Positions 1-9,270 are shown, counted from the stretch's first letter. The stretch: 64,000 nt of DNA from Chitinophaga jiangningensis (GCF_900142605.1 NZ_FRBL01000003.1:372001-436000), one strand, 5' to 3'. Translations and numbers: made by a program. Notes: generated by a model not told the origin, from the sequence alone.

Positions 1-584
1 TCCTGTTGGGCCGTATAGGCCTGCACGTTAAAGCTGGTGCCCAGTACCTGTGTGGTTACCTGTCCACTCTGCACTTTAAATGGCTTTTTGCTGTCGGCCC
101 GGATATCAAAAAATGCTTCTCCGGTAAGGGTTACGGTTCTATCGTTCCTGCCATAATCCTTTCCCTGTTCCATTGTTGTGTTGGGGCTTAGGTAGACGAT
201 AGTGCTGTCCGGCAAGGCTACCCGCAGGTGCTCTGTTGCTACGGTGCGGTAAGCTATCGGCTTAGCTTCGGTGGACGCTGGAGCGGTTGGCTGCCGCAGT
301 GTCCAGGTGATGCCACTGGCAACAGCAATCACGGCAGTTACGGCTGCGGCTATACGTAGCCATGGGCGCATACGCACTACCTTTACAGGGGCAGGCTGAC
401 GGATAGCCGACAGCAGTTCTTGTTCCATAGCGGCTTCCAGTTCAGCGCGACTGCCCATCTTATCATTGTCCCATTCCTGCTCAGGAAAGCTGTGGTAGTA
501 GTTCATTAACCGTTGCAATTCCTCTTCCGAGGCCGTGCCGTTGGTCCATTTATCAATCAGTTGAAAAAAATCTTCCCTATGCAT
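1..584 (-). CDS. FecR family anti-sigma factor (C-terminus cut by window edge)
   Basis: Translation from the ATG at 584 gives at least 194 residues starting MHREDFFQLIDKW. An N-terminal cytoplasmic helical part of about 85 residues is followed by one membrane segment (WLRIAAAVTAVIAVASGITW) and a periplasmic FecR domain with the typical LPDSTIVYLSPNT and GEAFFDI stretches. FecR proteins hold an ECF sigma factor at the membrane and pass on a signal from a TonB-dependent transducer. The sigma factor gene lies immediately upstream on the same strand, which supports this partnership; a SusC-like transporter usually follows beyond the window. The reading frame is open to base 1, so the C-terminus is missing. 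The 130-base gap to the sigma gene holds a small palindrome (65-80 bases into 600s, at 665-680) and nothing else I can name. Confidence 0.9.
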   Translation of the reverse strand, partial: MHREDFFQLIDKWTNGTASEEELQRLMNYYHSFPEQEWDNDKMGSRAELEAAMEQELLSAIRQPAPVKVVRMRPWLRIAAAVTAVIAVASGITWTLRQPTAPASTEAKPIAYRTVATEHLRVALPDSTIVYLSPNTTMEQGKDYGRNDRTVTLTGEAFFDIRADSKKPFKVQSGQVTTQVLGTSFNVQAYTAQQ

Positions 585-714
585 AAGTGGGTGTTTGCCC
601 TTATAGTGTCAATAAAAGCAAGGAGCCCCCAAAAGGGTTCAAAAAAAATAGCTGGAAAATAATTTGCCCTTTCAAGGGCAGGTGTTTCCACTTATTGTTG
701 CAACAAAAGCAAGG

Positions 715-1287
715 CTAGCGGTTGGAAATAAGTAACAGCACCACGGCATAGGGAAATGCCTCGCGCAACTTACGGATGGCAATGGTGATCTGGTTTTCTA
801 CCGTTTTAACGGAGATGTTTAGCCGGGCGGCTATTTCTTTATGGGATAACTGCTGGTCGCGACTCATCCGGAAAATAATCCTGCATTTTTCCGGGAGATG
901 GTCGATAAGTGTGTTGAGTACCTGTTGTAATTCCTTATAGGCTAGTTCACTTTCCGGGGAAGCATGATCCATTCTTTCTTCCAGCTGATCAAACAACGTT
1001 GTATTTGCCGGTTGGCGCCGGATATAACGGAATACCTTATACTTAATACTGGCGTTCAGATAGGCTTTCAGGTGAGTGGTAATCTCCAGTCGCGGTGCCT
1101 GTTGCCACAATTCGGTAAACAGTTCCTGTACGAGGTCCTTACAAGCCTCGCGATCTTTCAGCAGCTGATATGCCAGCAGAAACAATGATTGCCAGTGGGT
1201 TTTATATAAGTAGGTGAGTGCCTGCTCATCGCCGTTTTTTAATCTTTGCAGCAGCACATCGTCCGTAAGCACCTCGGTAGTTGGCAT
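715..1287 (-). CDS. ECF RNA polymerase sigma factor (FecI-like)
   Basis: A 190-residue protein. Region 2 is visible around residues 15-80 (LYKTHWQSLFLLAYQLL, then the LVQELFTELWQQ helix) and region 4 with its helix-turn-helix near the C-terminus (LSHKEIAARLNISVKTVENQ). This is the size and layout of Bacteroidota RpoE/FecI-type extracytoplasmic sigma factors. I chose the ATG at 1287 (MPTTEVLTDD) because it is preceded by AGAGGGA and the family begins there; an upstream in-frame ATG at 1392 would add 35 unrelated residues. It presumably directs transcription of a polysaccharide or iron uptake operon together with the downstream FecR. Confidence 0.92.
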   Translation of the reverse strand: MPTTEVLTDDVLLQRLKNGDEQALTYLYKTHWQSLFLLAYQLLKDREACKDLVQELFTELWQQAPRLEITTHLKAYLNASIKYKVFRYIRRQPANTTLFDQLEERMDHASPESELAYKELQQVLNTLIDHLPEKCRIIFRMSRDQQLSHKEIAARLNISVKTVENQITIAIRKLREAFPYAVVLLLISNR

Positions 1288-1537
1288 TCCCTCTAGTTGA
1301 TAAAATATGAATCGCAGTGAACGCCATAAATATATGGTATTATTATTCAGAAAGGAAAATTTAGGGATGAGGCAGGTTGTGCTGCCGCCCACGCGGCCAC
1401 ATTCCTACTCATTTACTGCGGCTATTCTCCCTCACGTGTCCCTGCAATTCCCCGCTTTTTCCCCCGAACCACCGTTATCCGGCCTGGACCGGATTTTGTT
1501 CGTTGTACATATATCTCTCAATAAAAAAACAAAAGCT

Positions 1538-1741
1538 ATGGAAAATCAAACAAGCAGTTTTAACCTGAAATTAAAAGGCAACTGGAACGAGCTGAAAGGC
1601 AAAATCAAACAGCAATATGCGGATCTGACGGATGATGATCTGCTGTATGAAGAGGGTAAGGAAGATGAGTTGCTGGGCCGCATTCAGCAGAAAACAGGAC
1701 AAACCAAAGATGCGTTGAAGTCCTGGATCGATAAACTCTAA
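1538..1741 (+). CDS. CsbD family general stress protein
   Basis: A 67-residue acidic/basic helical protein, KLKGNWNELKGKIKQQYADL followed by ELLGRIQQKTG, which is the CsbD repeat-like signature. CsbD was first seen as a sigma-B controlled gene in Bacillus; its molecular role is not known. The start at 1538 is chosen because CsbD proteins begin directly before this motif, although the frame stays open upstream to 1307. It is followed by a good terminator and then a stress-type SDR, so the two may share a stress regulon but probably not one transcript. Confidence 0.9.
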   Translation: MENQTSSFNLKLKGNWNELKGKIKQQYADLTDDDLLYEEGKEDELLGRIQQKTGQTKDALKSWIDKL

Positions 1742-1748
1742 ACAGAAA

Positions 1749-1790
1749 GCTGTATCAAAAGGAAGTCATTTTCTTTTGATACAGCATTTC
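1749..1790 (+). terminator. Rho-independent terminator after csbD
   Basis: A 13-bp perfect stem (GCTGTATCAAAAG, 1749-1761, with its complement 1773-1785) closes an 11-base loop and is followed by ATTTCTT. It ends only 15 bases before the next gene's start codon, so its 3' part lies in the leader of the SDR gene. Confidence 0.7.
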
Positions 1791-1805
1791 TTAAAACAGG
1801 AGCTC

Positions 1806-2645
1806 ATGGCAAAGAAAAAACAGATCAAACATACCAATACCGAAGAGGAAATGAATCCGCAGCCGGTGTACGAACGGCCATACGATTCACAGGTAAAAAA
1901 GCTGACCGGTAAGGTTGCCATCATTACGGGCGGGGATAGTGGTATTGGTCGGGCAGTGGCCGTGCATTTCGCCAGGGAAGGAGCGGAGGTGGCCATTCTG
2001 TATCACAAGGAAGTGGAAGACGCGGAAAAAACCGCCGAGCTGGTAGCAGCTAAAGGGAAATCGGCCATGCTGGTGAAAATGGATGTAAGCAGTGAAAAAT
2101 CCTGTGTACAATCTGTAGCAAAAGTGATGAAACAATTCGGGCAGCTGGATATACTGGTGAACAATGCCGGCATACAGTTTCCGCAGGATGCCATCGAAAA
2201 TATCTCCCAGGCCCAGCTGGACACTACTTTCCGCACCAACATCTATTCCATGTTCTACATGGTGAAAGCGTGTTTACCGCATTTCAAACGCGGTGCAGCC
2301 ATTGTAAACACGGCATCGGTCACCGCTTACCGGGGCAGTGATCACCTGCTTGATTATTCCAGCACCAAAGGCGCTATTGTGGCATTTACCCGCTCGCTGG
2401 CCCTCTCGCTGGCAGAAAAAGGCATTCGCGTGAATGCTGTAGCACCCGGCCCCATCTGGACGCCGCTGATCACCGCTACCTTTGACGATAAGGAGATCAA
2501 GGAGTTTGGCAAGCAAACTCCGTTCAAACGACCGGGACAACCGGCGGAAGTAGCGCCCTGCTTTGTTTTTCTGGCTTCTGAAGACGCCAGCTACATGACC
2601 GGTCAGGTATTGCACCCCAACGGCGGCGAAGTGATTAATACTTGA
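1806..2645 (+). CDS. SDR family oxidoreductase (general stress type)
   Basis: A 279-residue classical-fold short-chain dehydrogenase. The nucleotide motif TGGDSGIGRA is at residues 41-50, NNAG in the middle, and the catalytic YSSTK at 184-188. The N-terminal extension of about 35 residues with KKLTGKVAIITGG is typical of the group containing B. subtilis YhdF/YhxC and general stress protein 39. The start at 1806 has AGGAG directly upstream; the in-frame ATG at 1776 lies inside the preceding terminator and is unlikely. Substrate unknown; stress-linked NAD(P)-dependent reduction is an inference from family and from the neighbouring csbD. Confidence 0.9.
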   Translation: MAKKKQIKHTNTEEEMNPQPVYERPYDSQVKKLTGKVAIITGGDSGIGRAVAVHFAREGAEVAILYHKEVEDAEKTAELVAAKGKSAMLVKMDVSSEKSCVQSVAKVMKQFGQLDILVNNAGIQFPQDAIENISQAQLDTTFRTNIYSMFYMVKACLPHFKRGAAIVNTASVTAYRGSDHLLDYSSTKGAIVAFTRSLALSLAEKGIRVNAVAPGPIWTPLITATFDDKEIKEFGKQTPFKRPGQPAEVAPCFVFLASEDASYMTGQVLHPNGGEVINT

Positions 2646-2723
2646 GTTTCTGGAATGTATATAATATCTTAGGCCGATCAGATATTGTATAACACGTTAT
2701 TAAGAACAGACCAGTTTCCGGAA

Positions 2724-4268
2724 ATGATCAAACAAACTCTTCTGACAATGGCCTGTGCCCTACAGTTGGCGCAGGTGGCTACTGCACAGTATTCATGGGA
2801 AAAGCTTCCCACAGTTAAAACCACTTCTTTCAAGGCGGATACCATCAACATCCTGCGTTACGGCGCCAGGGCAGATGGCGTATTTCTCAACACCACAGCG
2901 ATCAACAAAGCCATTGCCGATATCAGTAAAAAAGGTGGCGGCGTGGTGTTGGTGCCCGCAGGACTGTGGCTCACCGGCCCGGTAGAACTGAAAAGTAATG
3001 TGAACCTGCACCTGGCCAAAGCGGCCATGCTGGTGTTTACAACAGATAAATCACAATACCCGATCGTAGAAGGTTTCTATGAAGGTCGTGCTGCCGCCAG
3101 AAATCAATCTCCCATCTGGGCCACCAGCCAGGAGAATATAGCCATCACCGGCGCCGGTATCATCGATGGTAATGGCGATGCCTGGCGAGCCGTAGCCAAA
3201 TGGCAGATGACGCCCGCACAATGGAAGGAAAAACAGGAAGGCCCGGGCGTGTACAACAAGGATTCCACGGAATGGTACCCCAGCGAGCAGTTTCGGCGGG
3301 CAAAGGAGCAGAACCTGAGTATGCTGCTTACACCGGGTAAGTCCCTGGAGGCTTTCAGGGAGATGAAAGACTTCCTCCGCCCCAATCTCGTGGTACTGAA
3401 CAATTGCAAAAGGGTACTGCTGGAAGGAGTAGTGTTTCAAAACTCGCCAGCCTGGTGCCTGCACCTGCTCCTGAGTGAAGACTTAATTCTCCGGGGCGTT
3501 AAAACCAAAAATCCGGAGTATGCACAAAACGGTGACGGGATGGACATCGAATCCTGCCGCAACTTCATCGTGGAAGACTGCACCCTCGACGTTGGTGACG
3601 ATGCGATCTGTATAAAGTCCGGCAAAGACGAAGAAGGGCGCCGCAGAGGCAAGCCTACCGAAAACGGTATTATCCGCAACAACATCATCTACAAGGGCCA
3701 CGGCGGTTTCGTGATCGGCAGTGAAATGAGTGGCGGAGCACGAAACATCTTCGTGGAAAACTGCATTTTCAATGGTACCGATAAAGGTCTGCGCTTTAAA
3801 TCAACCCGTGGCCGCGGTGGGGTGGTAGAAAATATCCTCGTAAGAAATGTAAGTATGAAAGGGATTCTCCAGGAAGCCGTTTTCTTTGATATGTACTACT
3901 TCGTAAAATTCGCGACCGATGGCAAGCGGGAAGTAACACCCGGCTTCAACGAGGGCACACCGGTATTTAAAAACATGCATTTCAGCAACATTACCTGCGA
4001 AGGGGCCAGTACCGCAATTTTCGTACGGGGCTTACCGGAGATGGCAGTCACCAATATCGCCATAGAAAATAGTACCTTTACAGCTAAGAAAGGTGTAGTA
4101 CTGAAAGACGCCGCCGCTATCAAACTAACAGGTCTGCGATTTAACCTGGAAGCCGAAAAGGCCGCTATCAGCGCCGAAGATGTGAAAGCGCTGACTGCCA
4201 GTAAGATCAGTTTCTCAGCTGACAAACTACTGGAAGCAAAGAACTGTACGGAAGTGGTGACGGACTAA
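2724..4268 (+). CDS. Glycoside hydrolase family 28 (polygalacturonase-like), secreted
   Basis: A 514-residue protein with a signal peptide (MIKQTLLTMACALQLAQVATA). It folds as a right-handed beta-helix typical of GH28: INILRYGARADG at the start, ITGAGIIDGNGD, then the catalytic region NGDGMDIES near residue 270, GDDAICIKSG near 292, GHGGFVIGSE near 325 and RFKSTRGRGG near 356. All acid and histidine positions expected for inverting hydrolysis of alpha-1,4-galacturonide bonds are present. An insertion around residues 155-205 is common in the exo-acting Bacteroidota members. It acts outside the inner membrane on pectin fragments. It stands alone, with no SusCD or other pectin genes nearby. The start at 2724 rather than 2685 is chosen because it opens the signal peptide. 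Confidence 0.93.
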   Translation: MIKQTLLTMACALQLAQVATAQYSWEKLPTVKTTSFKADTINILRYGARADGVFLNTTAINKAIADISKKGGGVVLVPAGLWLTGPVELKSNVNLHLAKAAMLVFTTDKSQYPIVEGFYEGRAAARNQSPIWATSQENIAITGAGIIDGNGDAWRAVAKWQMTPAQWKEKQEGPGVYNKDSTEWYPSEQFRRAKEQNLSMLLTPGKSLEAFREMKDFLRPNLVVLNNCKRVLLEGVVFQNSPAWCLHLLLSEDLILRGVKTKNPEYAQNGDGMDIESCRNFIVEDCTLDVGDDAICIKSGKDEEGRRRGKPTENGIIRNNIIYKGHGGFVIGSEMSGGARNIFVENCIFNGTDKGLRFKSTRGRGGVVENILVRNVSMKGILQEAVFFDMYYFVKFATDGKREVTPGFNEGTPVFKNMHFSNITCEGASTAIFVRGLPEMAVTNIAIENSTFTAKKGVVLKDAAAIKLTGLRFNLEAEKAAISAEDVKALTASKISFSADKLLEAKNCTEVVTD

Positions 4269-4314
4269 CAGTAAAGACTACACGGAAACCTGTATTCACG
4301 TAAACTTTATCCTG

Positions 4315-4569
4315 ATGAGCGCATCCCCTCAGCCGTACCAGCCTATTGACTGCAATTATTACGATCGCCTGGAAGCCTGGGCAACGTTGCATATAGATTG
4401 TAAAATCGATTACTATGATGAAAGTGGTCAGCAGCAGGAGCTGACCGCCATCATCGAAGATTTGTATACCTACGAAAAAGTGGAGTATATGCGTATGAGT
4501 ACCGGCATCGTCATCCGGCTGGATAAGTTGATCGCTGTCAACGATATCCCGGTGCCCGCAAGCTGCTAA
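4315..4569 (+). CDS. rof: Rho-binding antiterminator (Rof/YaeO-like)
   Basis: An 84-residue protein that matches the Rof family through its length: YQPIDCNYYDRLEAWATLH at the N-terminus, a central small beta-barrel (TAIIEDLYTYEKVEYM) and the closing IRLDKL. E. coli Rof binds the Rho primary RNA site and blocks Rho-dependent termination. The assignment rests on pattern recognition of the YQPI-C--YD and RLDK motifs. It sits 46 bases after the GH28 gene and 105 before hen1, with a promoter in between, so it may be a separate unit. Confidence 0.75.
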   Translation: MSASPQPYQPIDCNYYDRLEAWATLHIDCKIDYYDESGQQQELTAIIEDLYTYEKVEYMRMSTGIVIRLDKLIAVNDIPVPASC

Positions 4570-4595
4570 CACAAGGTAACATTAGGTATTTTTAT

Positions 4596-4626
4596 TTTGA
4601 TGATAGAAATATTTAATGTTACTTTG
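4596..4626 (+). promoter_or_regulatory. Bacteroidota-type promoter upstream of hen1-pnkp
   Basis: TTTG at 4596-4599 and TTACTTTG at 4619-4626 are separated by 19 bases, the spacing of the Bacteroidota -33/-7 elements (TTTG, TAnnTTTG). The -7 box has one mismatch at its second base. It is 48 bases before the hen1 start. Confidence 0.5.
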
Positions 4627-4674
4627 CCGCTGAATTTTAAAGTTAGCTGTTTCAAAGGAAACACGTGATGACAG

Positions 4675-6054
4675 ATGTTATTGACAATTAAGACAACCCG
4701 TTACCCCGCCACCGATCTTGGCTACCTGTTGCATAAACACCCCGCAAAAGTGCAGCAGTTCCAAATCTCCGCAGGCAAAGTCCACATTTTTTATCCTGAA
4801 GCAACCGACACATCCTGCACCGCAGCATTGTTATTGGATATTGACCCGGTAGGCCTTGTCAGGAAAGGACCCGACAGCAATGAATTTGCCCTGGACCAGT
4901 ATGTAAACGACCGGCCATATGTGGCATCTTCGTTTATGAGCGCTGCTATTGCACAGGCGTATTCCTCCGCCATGAATGGCCGCTGCAAGGATAAGCCGCA
5001 GCTTACCGAAGAGGCTATGCCCTTTGAAGTAACTATTTCCGTCCTGCCGGTAAAAGGCGGGGAAGTATTGTTACGGGAATTATTTGAGCCACTGGGTTAC
5101 GAGGTAATAGCCTCACAGCTGCCACTGGATACACAGTACCCCGAATGGGGCCTCAGCAGGTATTTTACCGTGACGCTGCGTCATAACTTACCGTTGCAAC
5201 AAATCCTGACACACTTATATATCCTGCTGCCCGTATGTGATAACGATAAGCACTACTACATTGGCGATCATGAAATTGAGAAGCTGGCAGAAAAAGGTAA
5301 AGGCTGGCTGGATACCCATCCTGCACAGGAAATTATTACCCGCAGGTACCTGAAAAATATCGGTGCGCTTACCAGGCAGGCACTGGAAGTTGTGCTGAAA
5401 GACGAGGTGGATGAGGCAGTGACAGACAAGCCCCTGAAAGACAAACTGCGCCTCCATGATATCCGCCTGCAAACGGTAACGGATATACTTCTGGAACTGC
5501 AGGTAAGTTCCGTGGCAGATTTAGGATGCGGAGAAGGAAAGCTCCTGCGCCTGTTGAAAGACAACCCTGTATTTACCCGCATCCTTGGTATGGACGTGAG
5601 TTTGCGTGCCCTGGATATCGCCCGCTCCAAGCTCAAACTGGACAAGCAGCCACTGTCCCAAAAGGACCGCATTCAGCTGTTGCAGGGGGCACTTACGTAC
5701 AAGGATAAACGTATTGCCGGTTATGATGCCGCTGTTTTGGTGGAAGTGATGGAACACCTGGATGAGCTGCGACTCCCGGCACTGGAAAAAGCTGTATTCG
5801 GCTGTGCCCGTCCTGCGCATGTGATTATCACCACTGTTAACGCGGAGTACAACGTACTGTATGAAAAAATGCAGCCAGGCAGTTTCCGCCATGCAGATCA
5901 CCGGTTTGAATGGACGCGCGCGCAGTTCCGTGAATGGGCCAATGGTGTAGCTGCCCGCTGTGGTTACGAAGTATCGTTCCGCGACCTGGGAGAAATCGAC
6001 CCAACCCATGGCGGCCCTAGTCAGCTGGCCTTATTCAAAATATTGATGAATTGA
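4675..6054 (+). CDS. hen1: Hen1: 3'-terminal RNA ribose 2'-O-methyltransferase
   Basis: A 459-residue bacterial Hen1. The N-terminal half (about 1-240) is the Pnkp-interacting domain with the family opening MLLTIKTTRYPATDLGYLLH. The methyltransferase half has the SAM-binding motif ADLGCGEGKLL (D282) and the metal site of E357, E360 and H361 (EVMEHLDE) plus the downstream FRHADHRFEW histidines. It adds a 2'-O-methyl group to the 3' end of a cleaved RNA before ligation, so the repaired RNA cannot be cut again at the same site by ribotoxins. It stops 14 bases before pnkp, its known partner, forming the standard operon. A stop codon lies just upstream in frame, so the ATG at 4675 is the only sensible start. 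Confidence 0.95.
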   Translation: MLLTIKTTRYPATDLGYLLHKHPAKVQQFQISAGKVHIFYPEATDTSCTAALLLDIDPVGLVRKGPDSNEFALDQYVNDRPYVASSFMSAAIAQAYSSAMNGRCKDKPQLTEEAMPFEVTISVLPVKGGEVLLRELFEPLGYEVIASQLPLDTQYPEWGLSRYFTVTLRHNLPLQQILTHLYILLPVCDNDKHYYIGDHEIEKLAEKGKGWLDTHPAQEIITRRYLKNIGALTRQALEVVLKDEVDEAVTDKPLKDKLRLHDIRLQTVTDILLELQVSSVADLGCGEGKLLRLLKDNPVFTRILGMDVSLRALDIARSKLKLDKQPLSQKDRIQLLQGALTYKDKRIAGYDAAVLVEVMEHLDELRLPALEKAVFGCARPAHVIITTVNAEYNVLYEKMQPGSFRHADHRFEWTRAQFREWANGVAARCGYEVSFRDLGEIDPTHGGPSQLALFKILMN

Positions 6055-6068
6055 TGAAGTAGTGGATT

Positions 6069-8672
6069 ATGACACGAATACCCAAAGAAGTAAATAACAT
6101 ACATATACCGGAGCTGTCACTGGTACTGCTGATAGGCGCCTCCGGCTCCGGCAAATCTACCTTTGCCCGCAGATTATTTAAACCTACTGAAATTGTATCC
6201 TCTGATGTTTGCAGGGGACTTATTTCCGACGACGAAAATAACCAGTCCGTAAGTAAAGAAGCATTCGAGCTGGCGCGGTTTATTGCAGCCAAGCGCCTGA
6301 AACGCGGATTGCTCACCGTGATTGATGCCACCAATGTGCAACCGGAAGCCCGCAAGGACTGGATTGCGTTGGCACGTGAATACCATGTGCTGCCCTTAGC
6401 CATTGTGCTTGATACCCCTGAAAGAACCTGTCAGGCCAGAAACCTGACAAGAGCCGATCGTAACCTGGGCAATCACGTGATTCCCCAGCAGATCAACCAG
6501 CTCAAACGCAGTTTGCGCCACCTTCGCAAGGAAGGCTTCCGTACTATTGTCCACCTGGATGCAGTGGAAGCGATGGACCGGATTACATGCATCCATCGTG
6601 ATAAACTATACTCCGATCTTAAGCACGATAAGGGGCCATTCGACATTATCGGGGATGTACACGGCTGCTATACGGAACTCTGTAACCTCCTGGAAACGCT
6701 GGGATATGGCGTGGACCGGGAACAGGCGAAACTGTTAAGTGCACCGGCCGTTACTAACGAGGACGGTTATACGACCTGTCGTAAGCCGGTATTGCTGGGT
6801 GACCTGGTAGACCGCGGGCCCGACTCCCTGCAGGTGCTCCGCCTGGCGATGGACATCGTGAAGAACGGCCACGGGTATTGTGTGCCGGGCAACCATGATG
6901 TGAAGCTGAAGCGCTACCTGGAAGGAAAGGATGTAAAGCTCCGTCACGGACTGGAAAAGACTGTAGAGCAGTTGCAGCATGCTACTCCGGAATTCCTCGC
7001 AGCAATAAAAGATTTTATTGAAGGCCTCGTGAGTCACTATATGCTGGACGATGGGCGCCTGGTGGTAGCACATGCCGGCCTCCGCGAAGAGATGCATGGG
7101 CGCGGCTCCGGTGGCGTACGCGAGTTTTGCCTGTTTGGTGAAACCACCGGGGAGATCGATGAATTTGGTTTGCCGGTGCGTTACAACTGGGCACTGGAAT
7201 ACAGTGGCAGGGCGATGGTGGTATATGGCCATACGCCGGTACCTACAGCACAATGGTTGAATAAAACCATTGATATAGATACCGGTTGTGTGTTCGGCGG
7301 TGCGCTGACGGCGTTGCGTTATCCGGAGCGTGAACTGGTGTCAGTACCAGCGCTGGAGCAATACGCTGTGCCTTCCAGGCCTATCGGCTATAATGCAGGG
7401 AGTCCGTTGTCGCTCCAGCAGCAGTTCGATGATATGCTGGATATGAAGGACATTGCCGGTAAGCAGATTCTGCAGCCCCGCTATGGCCACAGCGTAACGA
7501 TCCGTGCGGAGAATGCTGCGGTAGCATTGGAGGCAATGAGTCGCTTTGCAGTAAACCCTAAGTGGCTGATTTATTTGCCGCCTACGATGTCGCCCGCCGA
7601 AACCAGTACCCAGGCCGGTTACCTGGAACATCCTGCGGAAGGCTTTGCCTGGTACCGTAATGCAGGCATTCAACAGGTGGTGTGTGAGGAAAAGCATATG
7701 GGTTCCCGTGCGGTGGTGATTGTATGTAGAGATGAGGCTGTTGCACTGAAGAGATTCGGCGTGGCTGGTGAAGGTAACGGGATGGTATATACGAGAACAG
7801 GAAGAGCTTTCTTCAATGATAAAGTACTCGAACAGGAATTCATCGGCCGGGTAAACCAGGCGCTGATTAATACCGGGTTCTATGATAAATTTGAGACCGA
7901 CTGGGTATGCCTGGATGCGGAGCTGATGCCATGGAGTGCCAAGGCACAGGCTTTATTGAAAAACCAGTATGCTTCCACCGGGGCGGCCGCCACTACGGCA
8001 TTGTCTGCCGTGGTAGCAGCATTGGAGCAGGCAGTGGCGAATGGCGCACCTGCTGCGGATTTGCTGAATAGCTATGCGTCCAAACAATTGCAGGCCCAAA
8101 AGTTTGTAAAGGCTTACCGGGAGTATTGCTGGCCGGTATCCGCCGTGAATGATTATAAACTGGCGCCATTTCATATATTGGCAACGGAAGGTAAAACCTG
8201 GTTTGAGGAATCGCACGAGTGGCATATGCAGGCGATTAGCGACATCTGTGCCGGTGATCCGCAGCTCCTGCTGGCTACCAGTTACCGGGTAGTGGATTTA
8301 TCTGACCCGGCTCAGGAAGCCGCTGCCATTAGCTGGTGGGAAGCGCTCACAGCTGGTGGGGGAGAAGGGATGGTAATTAAGCCTTCCAGGTTGCTGCAGG
8401 TGACCAACAATGACATCATTCAACCTGCGATAAAGATTCGTGGCAGTGAATACCTGCGTATAATTTACGGGCCGGAGTACGATAGTCCGGAAAACCTCAG
8501 CCGCTTGCGTAAGCGTGGCCTGGGACATAAACGGGCACTGGCTTTGAGAGAGTTTGCATTAGGTCTGGAAGCCCTGCATCTTTTCGTAGAGGGGGCACCG
8601 TTACAGCAGGTGCACCAGCAGGTGTTCGGTTTGCTGGCACTGGAATCAGAGCCGGTGGATCCAAGGTTGTAA
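6069..8672 (+). CDS. pnkp: Pnkp: polynucleotide kinase-phosphatase-ligase for RNA repair
   Basis: An 867-residue three-domain enzyme. Kinase: P-loop GASGSGKS at residues 23-30. Phosphatase of the calcineurin type: DVHGC at 196, GDLVDRGPDS, GNHD and a later GHTP and HAG. Ligase/adenylyltransferase: nucleotide site EEKHMGSRAVV with candidate adenylated K542, followed by a long C-terminal domain. It heals the 2',3'-cyclic phosphate and 5'-OH ends made by ribotoxins; together with Hen1 it forms a heterotetramer that methylates and seals the RNA. Length and domain order match the Clostridium thermocellum and Anabaena proteins. A strong hairpin follows the gene, ending a two-gene operon. Confidence 0.95.
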   Translation: MTRIPKEVNNIHIPELSLVLLIGASGSGKSTFARRLFKPTEIVSSDVCRGLISDDENNQSVSKEAFELARFIAAKRLKRGLLTVIDATNVQPEARKDWIALAREYHVLPLAIVLDTPERTCQARNLTRADRNLGNHVIPQQINQLKRSLRHLRKEGFRTIVHLDAVEAMDRITCIHRDKLYSDLKHDKGPFDIIGDVHGCYTELCNLLETLGYGVDREQAKLLSAPAVTNEDGYTTCRKPVLLGDLVDRGPDSLQVLRLAMDIVKNGHGYCVPGNHDVKLKRYLEGKDVKLRHGLEKTVEQLQHATPEFLAAIKDFIEGLVSHYMLDDGRLVVAHAGLREEMHGRGSGGVREFCLFGETTGEIDEFGLPVRYNWALEYSGRAMVVYGHTPVPTAQWLNKTIDIDTGCVFGGALTALRYPERELVSVPALEQYAVPSRPIGYNAGSPLSLQQQFDDMLDMKDIAGKQILQPRYGHSVTIRAENAAVALEAMSRFAVNPKWLIYLPPTMSPAETSTQAGYLEHPAEGFAWYRNAGIQQVVCEEKHMGSRAVVIVCRDEAVALKRFGVAGEGNGMVYTRTGRAFFNDKVLEQEFIGRVNQALINTGFYDKFETDWVCLDAELMPWSAKAQALLKNQYASTGAAATTALSAVVAALEQAVANGAPAADLLNSYASKQLQAQKFVKAYREYCWPVSAVNDYKLAPFHILATEGKTWFEESHEWHMQAISDICAGDPQLLLATSYRVVDLSDPAQEAAAISWWEALTAGGGEGMVIKPSRLLQVTNNDIIQPAIKIRGSEYLRIIYGPEYDSPENLSRLRKRGLGHKRALALREFALGLEALHLFVEGAPLQQVHQQVFGLLALESEPVDPRL

Positions 8673-8686
8673 TTAAATTTTTATCC

Positions 8687-8728
8687 AGGGAGATTTTAAT
8701 GCCGCGGGCATTAAAATCTCCCTAAATT
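8687..8728 (+). terminator. Terminator after pnkp
   Basis: A 17-bp perfect stem (AGGGAGATTTTAATGCC, 8687-8703, complement 8707-8723) with a 3-base loop, followed by AAATTTA. It closes the hen1-pnkp operon. Confidence 0.75.
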
Positions 8729-8750
8729 TATAATTGTAAAATTAACCCAC

Positions 8751-9230
8751 ATGTCTATCACCCATCAACTCGCTAAGCATAACAGGGAGGTGTATTTCGG
8801 AGGCAACTGGACCACCGTCAATTTCCGCGACACCCTGGCTGACGTCACCTGGGAACAGGCAACAACAAAGATCTATGACCTGAATACCATTGCAGCCCTC
8901 GTTTACCATATGACCTATTATATGGAACCAATCCGTAAAGTATTACAGGGTGGCGCGCTGGTAGCCAGCGATAAGCAAAGCTGGGAAACGCCGGTGATAG
9001 CTAGTGAAGCGGAATGGAAAGCCTTACTGGAAAAGGTATTGCAGGAAGCAGAGCAGCTGCATGCAGCCATCACGCAACTGGAAGATGGGGTCCTGGAATC
9101 ACATTTTACAGATGAGAAATACGGTAATTATTTCCGTAACCTGGTGGGACTTTCAGAGCACACACATTATCACCTTGGGCAGATTGTGATTATCAAAAAG
9201 GTGATTCAGGCGCAACAGGCAACTGCATAA
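8751..9230 (+). CDS. DinB/YfiT family putative metal-dependent protein
   Basis: A 159-residue four-helix-bundle protein. Possible metal-binding histidines are in LVYHMTYYM (around residue 52) and in HTHYHLGQIV near the C-terminus, the usual DinB-like triad. Members of this superfamily include bacillithiol transferases and proteins of unknown function; nothing here fixes a substrate. It is monocistronic, between two hairpins. Confidence 0.8.
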   Translation: MSITHQLAKHNREVYFGGNWTTVNFRDTLADVTWEQATTKIYDLNTIAALVYHMTYYMEPIRKVLQGGALVASDKQSWETPVIASEAEWKALLEKVLQEAEQLHAAITQLEDGVLESHFTDEKYGNYFRNLVGLSEHTHYHLGQIVIIKKVIQAQQATA

Positions 9231-9239
9231 AAATAAGTA

Positions 9240-9270
9240 CCCCCGCAGATAACTACGGGGGCATATTCTT
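9240..9270 (+). terminator. Short hairpin after the DinB gene
   Basis: CCCCCG (9240-9245) pairs with CGGGGG (9256-9261) over a 10-base loop, followed by CATATTCTT. It lies between convergent genes and may serve either strand. Confidence 0.5.

Noticed and set aside
1307..1537. N-terminal extension of the CsbD frame
   Set aside because: The added residues have no similarity to the family and include the intergenic region; the ATG at 1538 begins at the conserved part.
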